From Pedobacter sp. Leaf216 (lineage in GTDB: Bacteria; Bacteroidota; Bacteroidia; Sphingobacteriales; Sphingobacteriaceae): 64,000 bases of DNA. The notes under the pieces were generated by a model, which was given only the letters and a program-made list of their open reading frames with translations, had not been told where the DNA came from and ran no database searches. This document shows, in pieces, positions 33,648 to 42,255 of this stretch; within the stretch, counting starts at the first letter, position 1, and the number at the start of each line of letters is the position of its first letter. Made by a program: the position numbers and the translations under genes. The stretch covers positions 423,788-487,787 of the forward strand of contig NZ_LMKM01000012.1 of NCBI RefSeq assembly GCF_001421515.1, in the 5' to 3' direction.

Positions 33648-34406
33648 ATGAGCAAGCTTTTTGGATATATTTTAAGCCCTATTTTTTATATTTTTTTTGG
33701 ATTAACCCTCTGCATCTTCCACCCCATACAATGGCTTAGTTTTAAGCTTTTTGGCTATAAAGCGCACAAGGTTTCGGTAGATATCCTTAATTTTTTTCTC
33801 ACCTATTGCCAGGTTTTCCTTTTCAATTCGATCAGTTTTAAAAATGAATATGATTTGCCAACCGACAGACCGATTATTTTTGCGGCAAATCACCAGAGCA
33901 TGTACGACATTCCCTCATTGATCTGGTTCTTAAGGAAACACAGCGCAAAATTTATCTCCAAAATTGAGCTTACCAAAGGTATTCCATCCATCTCCATTAA
34001 CCTCCGTTTGGGCGGTGGAGCAAATATTAACCGTAAAGACAATAAGCAGGCCATTTCAGAAATCATTAAACTTGGCCGTAGAATGAAGGAAAACAACTGG
34101 AGTACGGTTATTTTTCCGGAAGGAACAAGAGCGAAGGATGGGCAATTGAAAACATTTCAGTTTGGAGGCATCGCAACCATCTTAAAGGTTGTTCCTAATG
34201 CACTAGTAGTACCGGTAGCCATCGAAAATTCATGGAAAATTGTTCGCTTCGGCATGTTTCCGTTAACCACAGGCAACGCCTTAAAATGGACGGTTTTAAA
34301 ACCCATTGAACCAGGCATAAAAACGCCAAATGAGATCACGCTGGAAGTTGAAAACGAAATCAGAAAAGTTTTAGGTCAACCAGTGGCGCAGCCAGCTATT
34401 TTATAA
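33648..34406 (+). CDS. 1-acyl-sn-glycerol-3-phosphate acyltransferase (PlsC-like)
   Basis: This 252-residue membrane-associated acyltransferase has the catalytic NHQSMYD motif at residues 81-87 (HX4D) and the glycerol-phosphate binding motif FPEGTRAKDG near residue 163. The first 30 residues are strongly hydrophobic and probably anchor it in the inner membrane. It would make phosphatidic acid from lysophosphatidic acid. It has its own -7 box and stands alone next to the RAYT gene. Confidence 0.92.
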   Translation: MSKLFGYILSPIFYIFFGLTLCIFHPIQWLSFKLFGYKAHKVSVDILNFFLTYCQVFLFNSISFKNEYDLPTDRPIIFAANHQSMYDIPSLIWFLRKHSAKFISKIELTKGIPSISINLRLGGGANINRKDNKQAISEIIKLGRRMKENNWSTVIFPEGTRAKDGQLKTFQFGGIATILKVVPNALVVPVAIENSWKIVRFGMFPLTTGNALKWTVLKPIEPGIKTPNEITLEVENEIRKVLGQPVAQPAIL

Positions 34407-34720
34407 TTTTTATTAATTTCTTTAAAGATCCTTCGACTCCGCTACCATTGACAGGCTCCAATAGAATGGTCGTCATCTCGACGGTAGCGCAGCGAAATGG
34501 AGAGATCTTTGTACCAAGTTATTTGAAATCAAATTTAAAAGATTTCTCAACTACGGTCGAAATGACGATACTTCAAGACTATTCACCTGCTTTATTTATC
34601 TGTCATTTATATTGATTTTTAAAAAACAAATTATCCGGCAGGATCATTCGGTGGTTTCTGTGCTTCCTTGGCAATAAAATTAGTATCCTTTTCAGCGCTA
34701 AACGCTTGGCGTCAAATGAT
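34407..34720. repeat. Gene-free spacer with a 'GTCATCTCGACGGTAGCGCA' dispersed repeat
   Basis: Between the convergent acyltransferase and LytTR genes lies a long inverted-repeat element (about 34433-34575). It contains CGTCATCTCGACGGTAGCGC and, further on, CTACGGTCGAAATGACGAT. Related sequence appears near 63780-63805. No reading frame was seen. Confidence 0.5.
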
Positions 34721-35470
34721 CTAAATATTTTTATTCCCTATTACCCTGAAAAATTCATCACGATAAGTATCGCCTACTGGGATAATTTTCTGATTAATGG
34801 TGATGCGGCTACGCTCAATACTTTCAATCTTATCAACCGCTACAATGTATGATTTATGCACCCTGATAAACTGACTCTGAGGCAACGCCTCTTCCATCTT
34901 TTTCATACTTTGCAGGGTAATAACGCGCTCATCTTTGGTAAAAATCGAAATGTAATCTTTCAAACCCTCAATAAACAAAATATCGTGCAAGTATATTTTT
35001 TGGATCTTATGTTCTGTTTTTACGAAAATGTAATCCTGAACCGGATTTGGCGATCCTGAAAATGGTGCTGGTGTAACAATTGGTTGCGCTACACTCGCAG
35101 GAGTTTCAACAGGTTTTACCTGGTTGTGAACTTTTTCTACCGCTTTATAAAAACGGTCGAATGCAATGGGTTTCAAAAGATAATCAGAAACATTCAGATC
35201 ATAACTTTCCAAAGCATATTGCGGGTATGCGGTTGTGAGGATGTAATGGCATTTATTACCTGCAATTTTCAAAAACTGGATGCCGGTTAGCTCAGGCATT
35301 TGGATATCTAAAAATACAAGATCAATTCCCCCACCCTGAACAATCTGCAAAGCTTCAATAGGGTTTTCGCACCTTTTAACCATCGTTAAAAACGGTACTT
35401 TAGAAATATAATCCTGCAAAATATCAAGCGCTAAAGGCTCATCATCAACAACAATACAGTTTAAGTTCAT
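34721..35470 (-). CDS. LytTR-type response regulator
   Basis: This 249-residue regulator has a receiver domain (acidic pocket VVDDEP at 7-12, phospho-acceptor Asp55 in VFLDIQMPE, Lys in YLLKPI) and a C-terminal LytTR DNA-binding domain (about 145-245) with FIRVHKSYIV. LytTR domains bind pairs of direct repeats about 21 bp apart. The cognate sensor kinase lies upstream at 35520. A matching repeat pair lies at 36658-36688, between the kinase gene and the divergent ABC operon. Confidence 0.94.
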   Translation of the reverse strand: MNLNCIVVDDEPLALDILQDYISKVPFLTMVKRCENPIEALQIVQGGGIDLVFLDIQMPELTGIQFLKIAGNKCHYILTTAYPQYALESYDLNVSDYLLKPIAFDRFYKAVEKVHNQVKPVETPASVAQPIVTPAPFSGSPNPVQDYIFVKTEHKIQKIYLHDILFIEGLKDYISIFTKDERVITLQSMKKMEEALPQSQFIRVHKSYIVAVDKIESIERSRITINQKIIPVGDTYRDEFFRVIGNKNI

Positions 35471-35519
35471 TTTTGGTTATTATTTAATTCGAGATGATAA
35501 TTTATATCTGGTTTACAGA

Positions 35520-36554
35520 TTAAATATCAATCATCAGTTCACAGGTATAATGAGTAGCCGAATTTACAACATTTAATTTATATCTATCAGGATAAACCAA
35601 TTGTAACCGTCGTTCTACATTGGTTAAACCCACACCACCCTGAGCATCTTTATTTTGCTGGTTCTTTTTATTTATCACGCTAAAATGCAAAATTTTCTGA
35701 TTGGCAATGATATTGATTCTAACAGGCTCTGCCGGATCGGTTACCACACCATGTTTAAATGCATTTTCTACAAAAGAAATCAACATTAAAGGCACAATTT
35801 TCTGATTATCAATTTCACCATTTAAAGTAAGCTCAATATAAGCCCCATCTTTAAACCGTATTTTTTGCAGTTCGATATAACTGGTTAAATAATCTACTTC
35901 TTTGCTTAACGCCACGGTTGGGGTATTGCTTTCGTAAATCATGTAACGCATAATTTCCGAGAGTTTCATAATGGCATCGGCAGTTTTATCCGATTTTTGA
36001 TAAGCCAGCGAATAGATATTGTTAAGCGAGTTAAAAAGGAAATGCGGGTTTAACTGCGATTTCAAAAACTGGAGTTCCATTTCGCGACGCTCACTTTCTA
36101 AGTTCCGCTGGATCCTTTCACTTGCAAACCAATCAATGGTAAATTTGATAATACAGCTGCAGATTAAGAAAAAACCTGATAAGAAAGTAACCATAATCAC
36201 AAAACTATGTACTGGAATCTCCATCCGTTTTCCCTTAGCACTAACATTGGTCAATACATCATCCGGGTACAAAACAGCGATTGCTGTTTTAGCCACAACC
36301 GCAACTGCAATCAATATTAAAAATGCCAATACGTAGATGAAATATTTCTTCCTTTTCTTGATTAGCTCAGGGATCAAGAAAATATAATTAATATAGAAAA
36401 TAGAAATATTTATTATTCCATATGCGATATAGCTAATAAAATAATCTTTTGCTGTATGTATTGATGTATCAAAAATATTTAGCCCAACAATTAGCATCAC
36501 GATAATTGTCCAGAAAATAGCATGCAAGATTAAAGGCCCCTTACTTTGTTTCAT
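35520..36554 (-). CDS. LytS-like sensor histidine kinase
   Basis: This kinase of about 344 residues has four N-terminal membrane helices. A His_kinase domain follows with the phospho-acceptor in LKSQLNPHFLFNSLNNIYSL, and a GHKL ATPase domain has NAFKHGV and GVGLTNVERRL. A longer ATG start at 36605 adds 17 residues; ATG 36554 gives the usual N-terminus of this family, MKQSKGPLILHAIFW. It pairs with the LytTR regulator 49 bp downstream. Four short helices without a large periplasmic domain suggest it senses membrane-associated signals. Confidence 0.9.
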   Translation of the reverse strand: MKQSKGPLILHAIFWTIIVMLIVGLNIFDTSIHTAKDYFISYIAYGIINISIFYINYIFLIPELIKKRKKYFIYVLAFLILIAVAVVAKTAIAVLYPDDVLTNVSAKGKRMEIPVHSFVIMVTFLSGFFLICSCIIKFTIDWFASERIQRNLESERREMELQFLKSQLNPHFLFNSLNNIYSLAYQKSDKTADAIMKLSEIMRYMIYESNTPTVALSKEVDYLTSYIELQKIRFKDGAYIELTLNGEIDNQKIVPLMLISFVENAFKHGVVTDPAEPVRINIIANQKILHFSVINKKNQQNKDAQGGVGLTNVERRLQLVYPDRYKLNVVNSATHYTCELMIDI

Positions 36555-36657
36555 TAGAAATATATTAAATGGAATATGAAATTGATATACGTACAATAGA
36601 CGCATATCCTATCATGCACACAAAATAAATAAAGTTTTATCGATTTACTTACACAAT

Positions 36658-36733
36658 CTACCAACGGGCATTTTTTTTCTACCAACGGCCCAATAGGCAA
36701 ATTTTATCGACAAACGCCAAAAATGGCCGTTGA
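36658..36733. promoter_or_regulatory. LytTR-like direct repeats 21 bp apart
   Basis: CTACCAACGG occurs at 36658-36667 and 36679-36688, a 21-bp period. Its complement, CCGTTGGTAG, matches the LytTR half-site core (MMGTTNRK) at all but the first base. A third half-site, GCCGTTGAT, is on the plus strand near 36725. The region divides the kinase gene from the ABC operon. Confidence 0.6.
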
Positions 36734-36816
36734 TCTAGAATCTTGAACACTTGGTATAATAGATTTTAGCAGCTTGTTTTTCTTGAGTTTCTTTGAATCA
36801 TCAAAACGAAAACAAA

Positions 36817-37074
36817 ATGAAAACATCATCAGCAATCAACTTCAATAATCAAGCAGTAATGGCTGATGATCAATTCACAGCCGCTCAATTAAAACAAAAC
36901 ATCATGAAAAAGTTAGGAAACACATCGCCATTTTTACTTTTATTATTACCAGTATTTATGATGATCATTTTAACACTTACTGTAAGCACCAATCAAAACG
37001 ATGCCGAAATTGTGATAAAACCTGCAAAAACATCAAATACGATCGTAACAAAAGCCACCGCTATTTTTAAATAA
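36817..37074 (+). CDS. Small single-pass membrane protein before the ABC transporter
   Basis: This is an 85-residue protein from ATG 36817; a longer frame begins with TTG at 36793. The N-terminal 40 residues are polar (TSSAINFNNQAVMADDQFTA). One membrane helix follows (TSPFLLLLLPVFMMIILTLTV), then a short tail rich in Lys and Thr. I recognise no family. It ends 5 bp before the ABC ATPase gene, so it is the first gene of that operon and may be an exporter accessory subunit, an immunity-type protein or a regulated cargo. None of these is shown by sequence. Confidence 0.65.
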   Translation: MKTSSAINFNNQAVMADDQFTAAQLKQNIMKKLGNTSPFLLLLLPVFMMIILTLTVSTNQNDAEIVIKPAKTSNTIVTKATAIFK

Positions 37075-37079
37075 TAGCC

Positions 37080-37988
37080 ATGAATAATTACGCTATCGAA
37101 ACGGTAGGCTTAAACTTTAACTTTGGCAACCAGGTTATTGTAAAAGATCTCTCTCTACAAGTACCAAAAGGCAGTATTTACGGTTTTCTTGGTCCGAATG
37201 GAGCAGGTAAAACCACAACCATAAAAATTTTGCTAAACCTGCTGAAGTCGCCTTCAGATCAGGTTTTCATATTCGGCAAAGAAATAAACAGCAACCGGAT
37301 AGCTACACTTAAGCGTATTGGTGCCTTGGTAGAACAGCCTGCTATTTACGGTCACCTTTCGGGAAAAGAAAACCTGATTAACCGGTGCATTTTACTGGGC
37401 ATAAAAAAAACAAAGGCAGATGAAATGTTGGCCCTTGTTGGCTTAACAGAGGCTGCCAATAAAAAAGCAAGCAAGTATTCGTTGGGCATGAAACAGCGCT
37501 TAGGCATTGCCCAGGCATTAATTTCAGATCCGGAATTACTTCTTTTAGATGAGCCAACCAATGGCCTCGATCCAAACGGCATTATAGAAATCCGTAATCT
37601 GATGATCGATCTGGCCACTAAACATCAAAAAACAATCTTGGTATCGAGCCATTTACTGGCAGAAATAGAAAGAACGGCCACACATGTTGGCATTATAAAT
37701 AAAGGTGAACTTTTGTTTCAGGGCACTATCGATGAACTTCATTTACTTAGCAAACCCATGCTTGAAATTGAAGTAGATCAGATTGAAAACGCAACCGCAC
37801 TTATCTTAAAATCGGGTTATGAGGTGATAACAAAAACCGATAAAAAAATTACGGTTCCATTTATTTCAGCGCAAAATAGTGGCGAGTTAAACACTTTGCT
37901 CATTAAAAATGGCTTTACAGTAAGCAGTTTATACAAACAAAGAAAAGATCTCGAAAATTTATTCCTCGATATTACCAAAACAAACTAA
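37080..37988 (+). CDS. ABC transporter ATP-binding subunit (BcrA-like)
   Basis: This 302-residue ATPase has Walker A GPNGAGKT at 38-45, the signature YSLGMKQRLGIAQALI (a variant of LSGGQ) near residue 137, Walker B LLLLDEPTNGLDP, and the H-loop in VSSHLLAE. The C-terminal 80 residues form the extension typical of antibiotic or bacteriocin exporters. It drives the permease encoded 1 bp downstream. Control by the divergent LytTR system is likely, as in bacitracin or lantibiotic resistance modules. Confidence 0.93.
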   Translation: MNNYAIETVGLNFNFGNQVIVKDLSLQVPKGSIYGFLGPNGAGKTTTIKILLNLLKSPSDQVFIFGKEINSNRIATLKRIGALVEQPAIYGHLSGKENLINRCILLGIKKTKADEMLALVGLTEAANKKASKYSLGMKQRLGIAQALISDPELLLLDEPTNGLDPNGIIEIRNLMIDLATKHQKTILVSSHLLAEIERTATHVGIINKGELLFQGTIDELHLLSKPMLEIEVDQIENATALILKSGYEVITKTDKKITVPFISAQNSGELNTLLIKNGFTVSSLYKQRKDLENLFLDITKTN

Positions 37989-37989
37989 T

Positions 37990-38787
37990 ATGCACACGCT
38001 CTTCATATCTCTACAATCAGAATTTTATAAATCGCGTAAAACTTTAGCATTTTGGGCGGCCATTTTATTACCCGTAATTATATGTGGCCTAATTACCTTT
38101 GGTTTTTATTCCGGATCAGAGAAGATTCTTGATCGGCATTACCCACCAATGATGCTTTGGGGCAATTATATCGGTGCAGCACTAAATGTTATGGGTTTAT
38201 TGGTTATGCCTTTCTATGTTATATTTATGGCTTTCTCAGTTAATAATATCGAGCATAAAAACGATACATGGAAAATGTTATTTGCGCAGCCACTAAATAA
38301 ATTTTCTATTTATGCGGCAAAATATTTATACGCCGTATTATTAATATTCATTTGTTTATTCCTTTTTGCAACTTTAACCTACTTATTTGGCCATTTATTA
38401 CAGGTTTTAGTGCCCGGATATAACTTTAACCAATTTAATCCCTCCACTGTCCTGATCAATTCTTACACTAAATTGTTCCTCTCCTCATTAGGGATTTTAT
38501 CATTACAGTTTATTTTAAGCTTAGTATGGGGCGATTTCCTTAAGCCAATGGGAATTGGTTTTATTGGAACCATTATGGGCATTATAACTGCAAACGTAGG
38601 CTGGAAATATGCTTACCTTATCCCCTACGCGCTACCAACGCTGGCATTAAGAATAACGAAAGTAAAAAAAGGTGGTGATCCATTGGATTTTCCAATTTTT
38701 ACCCAAGAAATATGGACAAGCTTAATCTATGCGGCCATTCTTTTCACTATTGGCTATTTTATTGTGACTAAAAAGAGCATAAAATAA
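37990..38787 (+). CDS. ABC-2 type permease of a lantibiotic/bacitracin-like exporter
   Basis: This 265-residue permease has six hydrophobic helices (near residues 18-40, 60-85, 105-135, 165-185, 190-215 and 240-260). It starts with a short cytoplasmic helix, FISLQSEFYKSRKTLAFW, the opening seen in EpiE/MutE-type permeases. It is coupled to the ATPase (1 bp gap). The substrate is probably a membrane-active compound, but sequence alone does not say so. No immunity or biosynthetic genes are adjacent. Confidence 0.88.
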   Translation: MHTLFISLQSEFYKSRKTLAFWAAILLPVIICGLITFGFYSGSEKILDRHYPPMMLWGNYIGAALNVMGLLVMPFYVIFMAFSVNNIEHKNDTWKMLFAQPLNKFSIYAAKYLYAVLLIFICLFLFATLTYLFGHLLQVLVPGYNFNQFNPSTVLINSYTKLFLSSLGILSLQFILSLVWGDFLKPMGIGFIGTIMGIITANVGWKYAYLIPYALPTLALRITKVKKGGDPLDFPIFTQEIWTSLIYAAILFTIGYFIVTKKSIK

Positions 38788-38893
38788 GTTTAGGGCTAAA
38801 ATTTCATCGAACAATCGTGTAAAAATATCATTGGAAAATAATTTGGAACGGTTTAAAGTGTATTTTAGATTAAAACCAACAAATTATTCAGAA

Positions 38894-40462
38894 ATGATCA
38901 AAAAATTTACACTAACAGCATTGGCTTTCAGTCTTTGCTTTTCGGCTTTTGCACAAGAAACACCAGATGCAGCTGTTATACAAAAAATTAGAAAAGAAGG
39001 TTTAGACAATTCCAAGGCAATGGAAATTGCTTTTAATTTAACGGATGTGAGTGGGCCGCGTTTATCAAACTCGCCAGGACTAAAAAAAGCACAGGATTGG
39101 GCCGTAAAACAACTTACCGATTGGGGATTAAAAAATGCCCACCTCGAAGCCTGGGGAACTTTCGGTAAAGGCTGGCAAATTGATAAATACTATGCCGCAA
39201 CTACCATCCCATATTACCATGCCATTATTGCATCGCCAAAAGCCTGGACACCTGGTACCAACGGCCCGATTAAATCTCAGGTGGTTTTAATTAAAGCCGA
39301 TAGCGTAGCCGATTTAGCAAAATATAAAGGCAAATTAGCCGGAAAAATCATCATGATGGATCAGGGTGCACCCTTAACAAGTGGCACAAAAGCAGATTTT
39401 TCGCGCTATGCAGATACCACATTGGCACAAATGGCCGCTGCTAAACCACAAGCAGCAGGTGCAAGACAACGCCCAACCAGCGGACCAATGGCCGATAGAA
39501 TGGCACAAATGATGAAAATGCGCGAAATCCGTGCTGCAATCAGCGCCATGCTTGTTGAAGAAAAAGTTGGTTTAATTTTAACTTATGCCCGTGGCGGACA
39601 AGGAACATTTTTTACCAGTAATGGTGCTTCTTATGCACTAGATGCCAAACCGGTATCGCCAGAACTGGAAGTAGCAGCAGAAGATTTTTTACATATACTA
39701 CGCCTTTTGCGTGCCGGCAAAACAGTAGAGGTAGAAGCTGATATCAAAACATCATTTTATGATAAGGATCCGCAAGGCTATAATGTAATTGCAGAAATAC
39801 CGGGAACTGATAAAAAGTTAAAAGAAGAAGTGGTGATGATTGGCGGGCATTTCGACTCATGGCATGCAGCAACTGGCGCAACCGATAATGCTGCAGGCTC
39901 TACCGTAATGATGGAAGCCATGCGTATTTTAAAAGCAATAGATTTTAAACCAAAACGTACAATCCGCATTGCACTTTGGAGCTCTGAAGAACAGGGTTTG
40001 TTTGGATCGAGAGGTTATGTAACCAAACACTTTGGCGATCCGAAAACGATGGTACTTACACCCGATCAGAAAAAAATCTCAGCTTATTATAACCTCGATA
40101 ACGGAACAGGAAAAATCCGTGGCATTTATTTACAGGGTAATGAGGCCGCTGGCCCGATTTTTCAAAACTGGTTTACACCTTTTAATGATTTAGGAGCAAC
40201 AACGGTAACCATTAATAACACAGGCGGTACGGATCATCAGGCTTTCGACGCGGTTGGTATTCCAGGCTTCCAATTCATTCAGGATCCTGCTGATTACAAT
40301 ACCCGAACCCACCATAGCAATATGGATACTTATGACAGACTTGTTGAAGACGACTTAAAACAGGCCGCAACAATTATTGCTTCTTTTGTTTATAATACAT
40401 CGCAACGCGAAGCACAAATCCCTAGAAAAGAACTACCTGCACCACAACCTGCAAGACCGTAA
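38894..40462 (+). CDS. Secreted M28 family zinc peptidase
   Basis: This exported peptidase is about 522 residues long. It begins at ATG 38894 (IKKFTLTALAFSLCFSAFAQ signal); the longer frame from TTG 38831 adds a charged segment that spoils the signal. An inserted PA-like domain covers about residues 130-250. The zinc domain has IGGHFDSWHAATGATDNAAG (His and bridging Asp), SSEEQGLFGSRGY (catalytic Glu pair) and a late His in THHSNMDTYDRL. It probably removes N-terminal residues or dipeptides in the periplasm or outside the cell. Confidence 0.92.
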   Translation: MIKKFTLTALAFSLCFSAFAQETPDAAVIQKIRKEGLDNSKAMEIAFNLTDVSGPRLSNSPGLKKAQDWAVKQLTDWGLKNAHLEAWGTFGKGWQIDKYYAATTIPYYHAIIASPKAWTPGTNGPIKSQVVLIKADSVADLAKYKGKLAGKIIMMDQGAPLTSGTKADFSRYADTTLAQMAAAKPQAAGARQRPTSGPMADRMAQMMKMREIRAAISAMLVEEKVGLILTYARGGQGTFFTSNGASYALDAKPVSPELEVAAEDFLHILRLLRAGKTVEVEADIKTSFYDKDPQGYNVIAEIPGTDKKLKEEVVMIGGHFDSWHAATGATDNAAGSTVMMEAMRILKAIDFKPKRTIRIALWSSEEQGLFGSRGYVTKHFGDPKTMVLTPDQKKISAYYNLDNGTGKIRGIYLQGNEAAGPIFQNWFTPFNDLGATTVTINNTGGTDHQAFDAVGIPGFQFIQDPADYNTRTHHSNMDTYDRLVEDDLKQAATIIASFVYNTSQREAQIPRKELPAPQPARP

Positions 40463-40482
40463 ATTGAACACCGCTTAAAATA

Positions 40483-40526
40483 AAAGCCTGCTGATTTGAC
40501 TTTAGGATCAAATAGCAGGCTTTATT
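40483..40526. terminator. Bidirectional terminator between M28 and LuxR genes
   Basis: AAAGCCTGCT (40483-40492) and AGCAGGCTTT (40514-40523) pair fully, extended inward by ATTTGA/TCAAAT. Both strands end in T-rich DNA. It separates the convergent genes. Confidence 0.8.
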
Positions 40527-40561
40527 ATTTAGATTGAGAGGTTATATGTATTTTGAAACCC

Positions 40562-40792
40562 TTACAGGGATAATATTCTTTCTTTAAACGCCCAAACAAT
40601 TAATTGATAAGAGTTTTTTAAATCGAGTTTTCTTACCATATTTCTGCGGTGCGTATTAACTGTATGCTCACTGATAAAAAGCATTTCGCCGATTTCTTTA
40701 CTGTTATAACCCATTGATAACAGGTGTACAATCTCAATTTCCCTCTCGCTGATCGAACTGTGATTTTCCTTTAGGAGGATATTGTTTGCCAT
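40562..40792 (-). CDS. Orphan LuxR-type helix-turn-helix protein
   Basis: This 76-residue protein is nearly all LuxR HTH: ISEREIEIVHLLSMGYNSKEIGEML, then FISEHTVNTHRRNMVRKLDL (about residues 14-58). It has no receiver or ligand domain. Such minimal DNA-binding proteins are common in Bacteroidota and may bind constitutively or pair with other regulators. It is convergent with the M28 gene and divergent from the four-gene signalling operon at 41103, whose response regulator has a related HTH. Confidence 0.82.
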   Translation of the reverse strand: MANNILLKENHSSISEREIEIVHLLSMGYNSKEIGEMLFISEHTVNTHRRNMVRKLDLKNSYQLIVWAFKERILSL

Positions 40793-41074
40793 TTTTGAAA
40801 AAATTAATGGTTAAATGTTTTTCGTAGTCGCCGCCCATTGTAGACCTATTTCTAAATAAGTTCAAAATAGTTGTTTTTCATAGGTAGACGCTCTATTATT
40901 TGATAACCGCATTTTTTTAAGTTGTTATCATATACCAAAAGTAGTAGTACCTCGCAATTCGTTGCTAGTGTAAAATGCCCTAAATTAAAGGGTATTTTTA
41001 CGGTATCGTTCAGTGAAGCTTGGAGGGCTTATAGAATTTATTTTTCAACTTTCATTAGCTCCCCACTTATTATC

Positions 41075-41082
41075 TATATTTG
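41075..41082 (+). promoter_or_regulatory. -7 box TATATTTG of the four-gene signalling operon
   Basis: An exact TAnnTTTG match, 20 bp before ATG 41103. It supports that start over the TTG/ATG starts of the longer frame. Confidence 0.5.
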
Positions 41083-41102
41083 GGTTAAAACCAAATAACT
41101 TT

Positions 41103-41558
41103 ATGACACAAGTTCCTTTAATGAAGGATGGTAAAAACAACACCATCCCGGTAAATATTGCACAACAGATGACGGAGGCTTTTCGCAAAAGCCAGAATAC
41201 AGAAAAAGGTACATATACAAAAGCGGCCTGGTTTCCTGCGGCACAAATATCATCCTTAACAAAAAAAATGATTGATTTTGGTGGCGACGGGATTAGAATC
41301 TATTTCGGAAGGTACACCAGCGAGATTATTGATCAGATCAACAAATTGGAATACGGAGACCAAATCCCTTATACCTATGCCGATATGAATACCGTACTTC
41401 TGGTGGTCACCAAATTAATTGATGGTAAACCCTGCACGGATTATTTTATTGATAAAGATGTTGCCTGCAATGTTGAGGATGCACAACCAACCGATCCTGA
41501 AAACAGAGCTTTATTATGCCCGCAACAATGCGATGATACTAGCAAATTGATGTTATAA
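41103..41558 (+). CDS. Hypothetical protein, first gene of a signalling operon
   Basis: This 151-residue protein is of unrecognised family. It begins MTQVPLMKDGKNNTIPVNIA, has no signal peptide or membrane helix, and its middle contains FGGDGIRIYFGRYTSEIIDQ. The C-terminal 45 residues have four cysteines (KPCTDYF, DVACNVED, LCPQQCDD), so it may bind a metal or form disulfides. A longer frame from 41013 adds 30 hydrophobic residues but runs through the -7 box, so I reject it. It lies 10 bp before a membrane-protein gene and shares its operon with a kinase and regulator. No function is claimed. Confidence 0.65.
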   Translation: MTQVPLMKDGKNNTIPVNIAQQMTEAFRKSQNTEKGTYTKAAWFPAAQISSLTKKMIDFGGDGIRIYFGRYTSEIIDQINKLEYGDQIPYTYADMNTVLLVVTKLIDGKPCTDYFIDKDVACNVEDAQPTDPENRALLCPQQCDDTSKLML

Positions 41559-41568
41559 CATCAAATAG

Positions 41569-42255
41569 ATGATAGGAAGAATTGACATTCCACTGGATAT
41601 ATTCAAGATTCTGAAATATATCCTGCCAACAAGCGCCTCGTATGCCGAGCTGCTTTGCCTTGTTTTTGCTATATATTTTTTATCAAAAGACAAGAACCCA
41701 TTTTGGCGAATAACCATATGGTACCTGGTAATCGTAATGGTAACCGAAACTGCTGGAAAGTATTGCGCCTTAACTTACCGTACAAATCTATTTGTGCTTA
41801 ACATTTATACCTTATTTGAGGTATCATACGTTACCTATGGATTTTATACTTTTATAAAACAGTATGCCGATATCAAAAAATGGATAATTGCAATCTATGG
41901 AGTAATCATATTAATTTACATCACATTTACCGCTATATACGGTATCCATGTATATAATGCTTTTACCATAAGTATAATGTCGGTGGTTTTTGTTATTTAT
42001 GGCTTATTCTATTTTTATTTATTGCTTAAAGACGAAGATTATATCGATTTAAAATTTCATGCTGCATTTTGGTGGGTTGGCGGGGCCTTAATATTTTATT
42101 TTGGCAGCACACTCGCTAATTTCTTTGATGATATTATACAGCAAAAATTTTTAGGCAAATACAATACAAGGTCTATTATTTACACAACACTTAACTTTTT
42201 TTTATATGGCCTCTGGGCCTATTCATTTATATGCAGAGCTCGTCAACGGAAGTAA
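41569..42255 (+). CDS. Seven-helix membrane protein of unknown function
   Basis: This 228-residue protein has seven predicted membrane helices: AELLCLVFAIYFL, ITIWYLVIVMVTETAG, FVLNIYTLFEVSYVTYGF, IIAIYGVIILIYITFTAI, ISIMSVVFVIYGLFYFYLL, FWWVGGALIFYFGSTLANF and YTTLNFFLYGLWAYSFIC. No catalytic motif was seen. It sits between the cysteine-containing hypothetical gene and a single-helix histidine kinase, with TAATG overlap to the kinase. It may be the sensory partner of that kinase, which has almost no periplasmic part of its own. This role is inferred from gene order. Confidence 0.75.
   Translation: MIGRIDIPLDIFKILKYILPTSASYAELLCLVFAIYFLSKDKNPFWRITIWYLVIVMVTETAGKYCALTYRTNLFVLNIYTLFEVSYVTYGFYTFIKQYADIKKWIIAIYGVIILIYITFTAIYGIHVYNAFTISIMSVVFVIYGLFYFYLLLKDEDYIDLKFHAAFWWVGGALIFYFGSTLANFFDDIIQQKFLGKYNTRSIIYTTLNFFLYGLWAYSFICRARQRK

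Noticed and set aside
41013..41102. 30-residue hydrophobic extension of the unknown protein at 41103
   Set aside because: The -7 box TATATTTG at 41075-41082 lies within it, so it is upstream of transcription.
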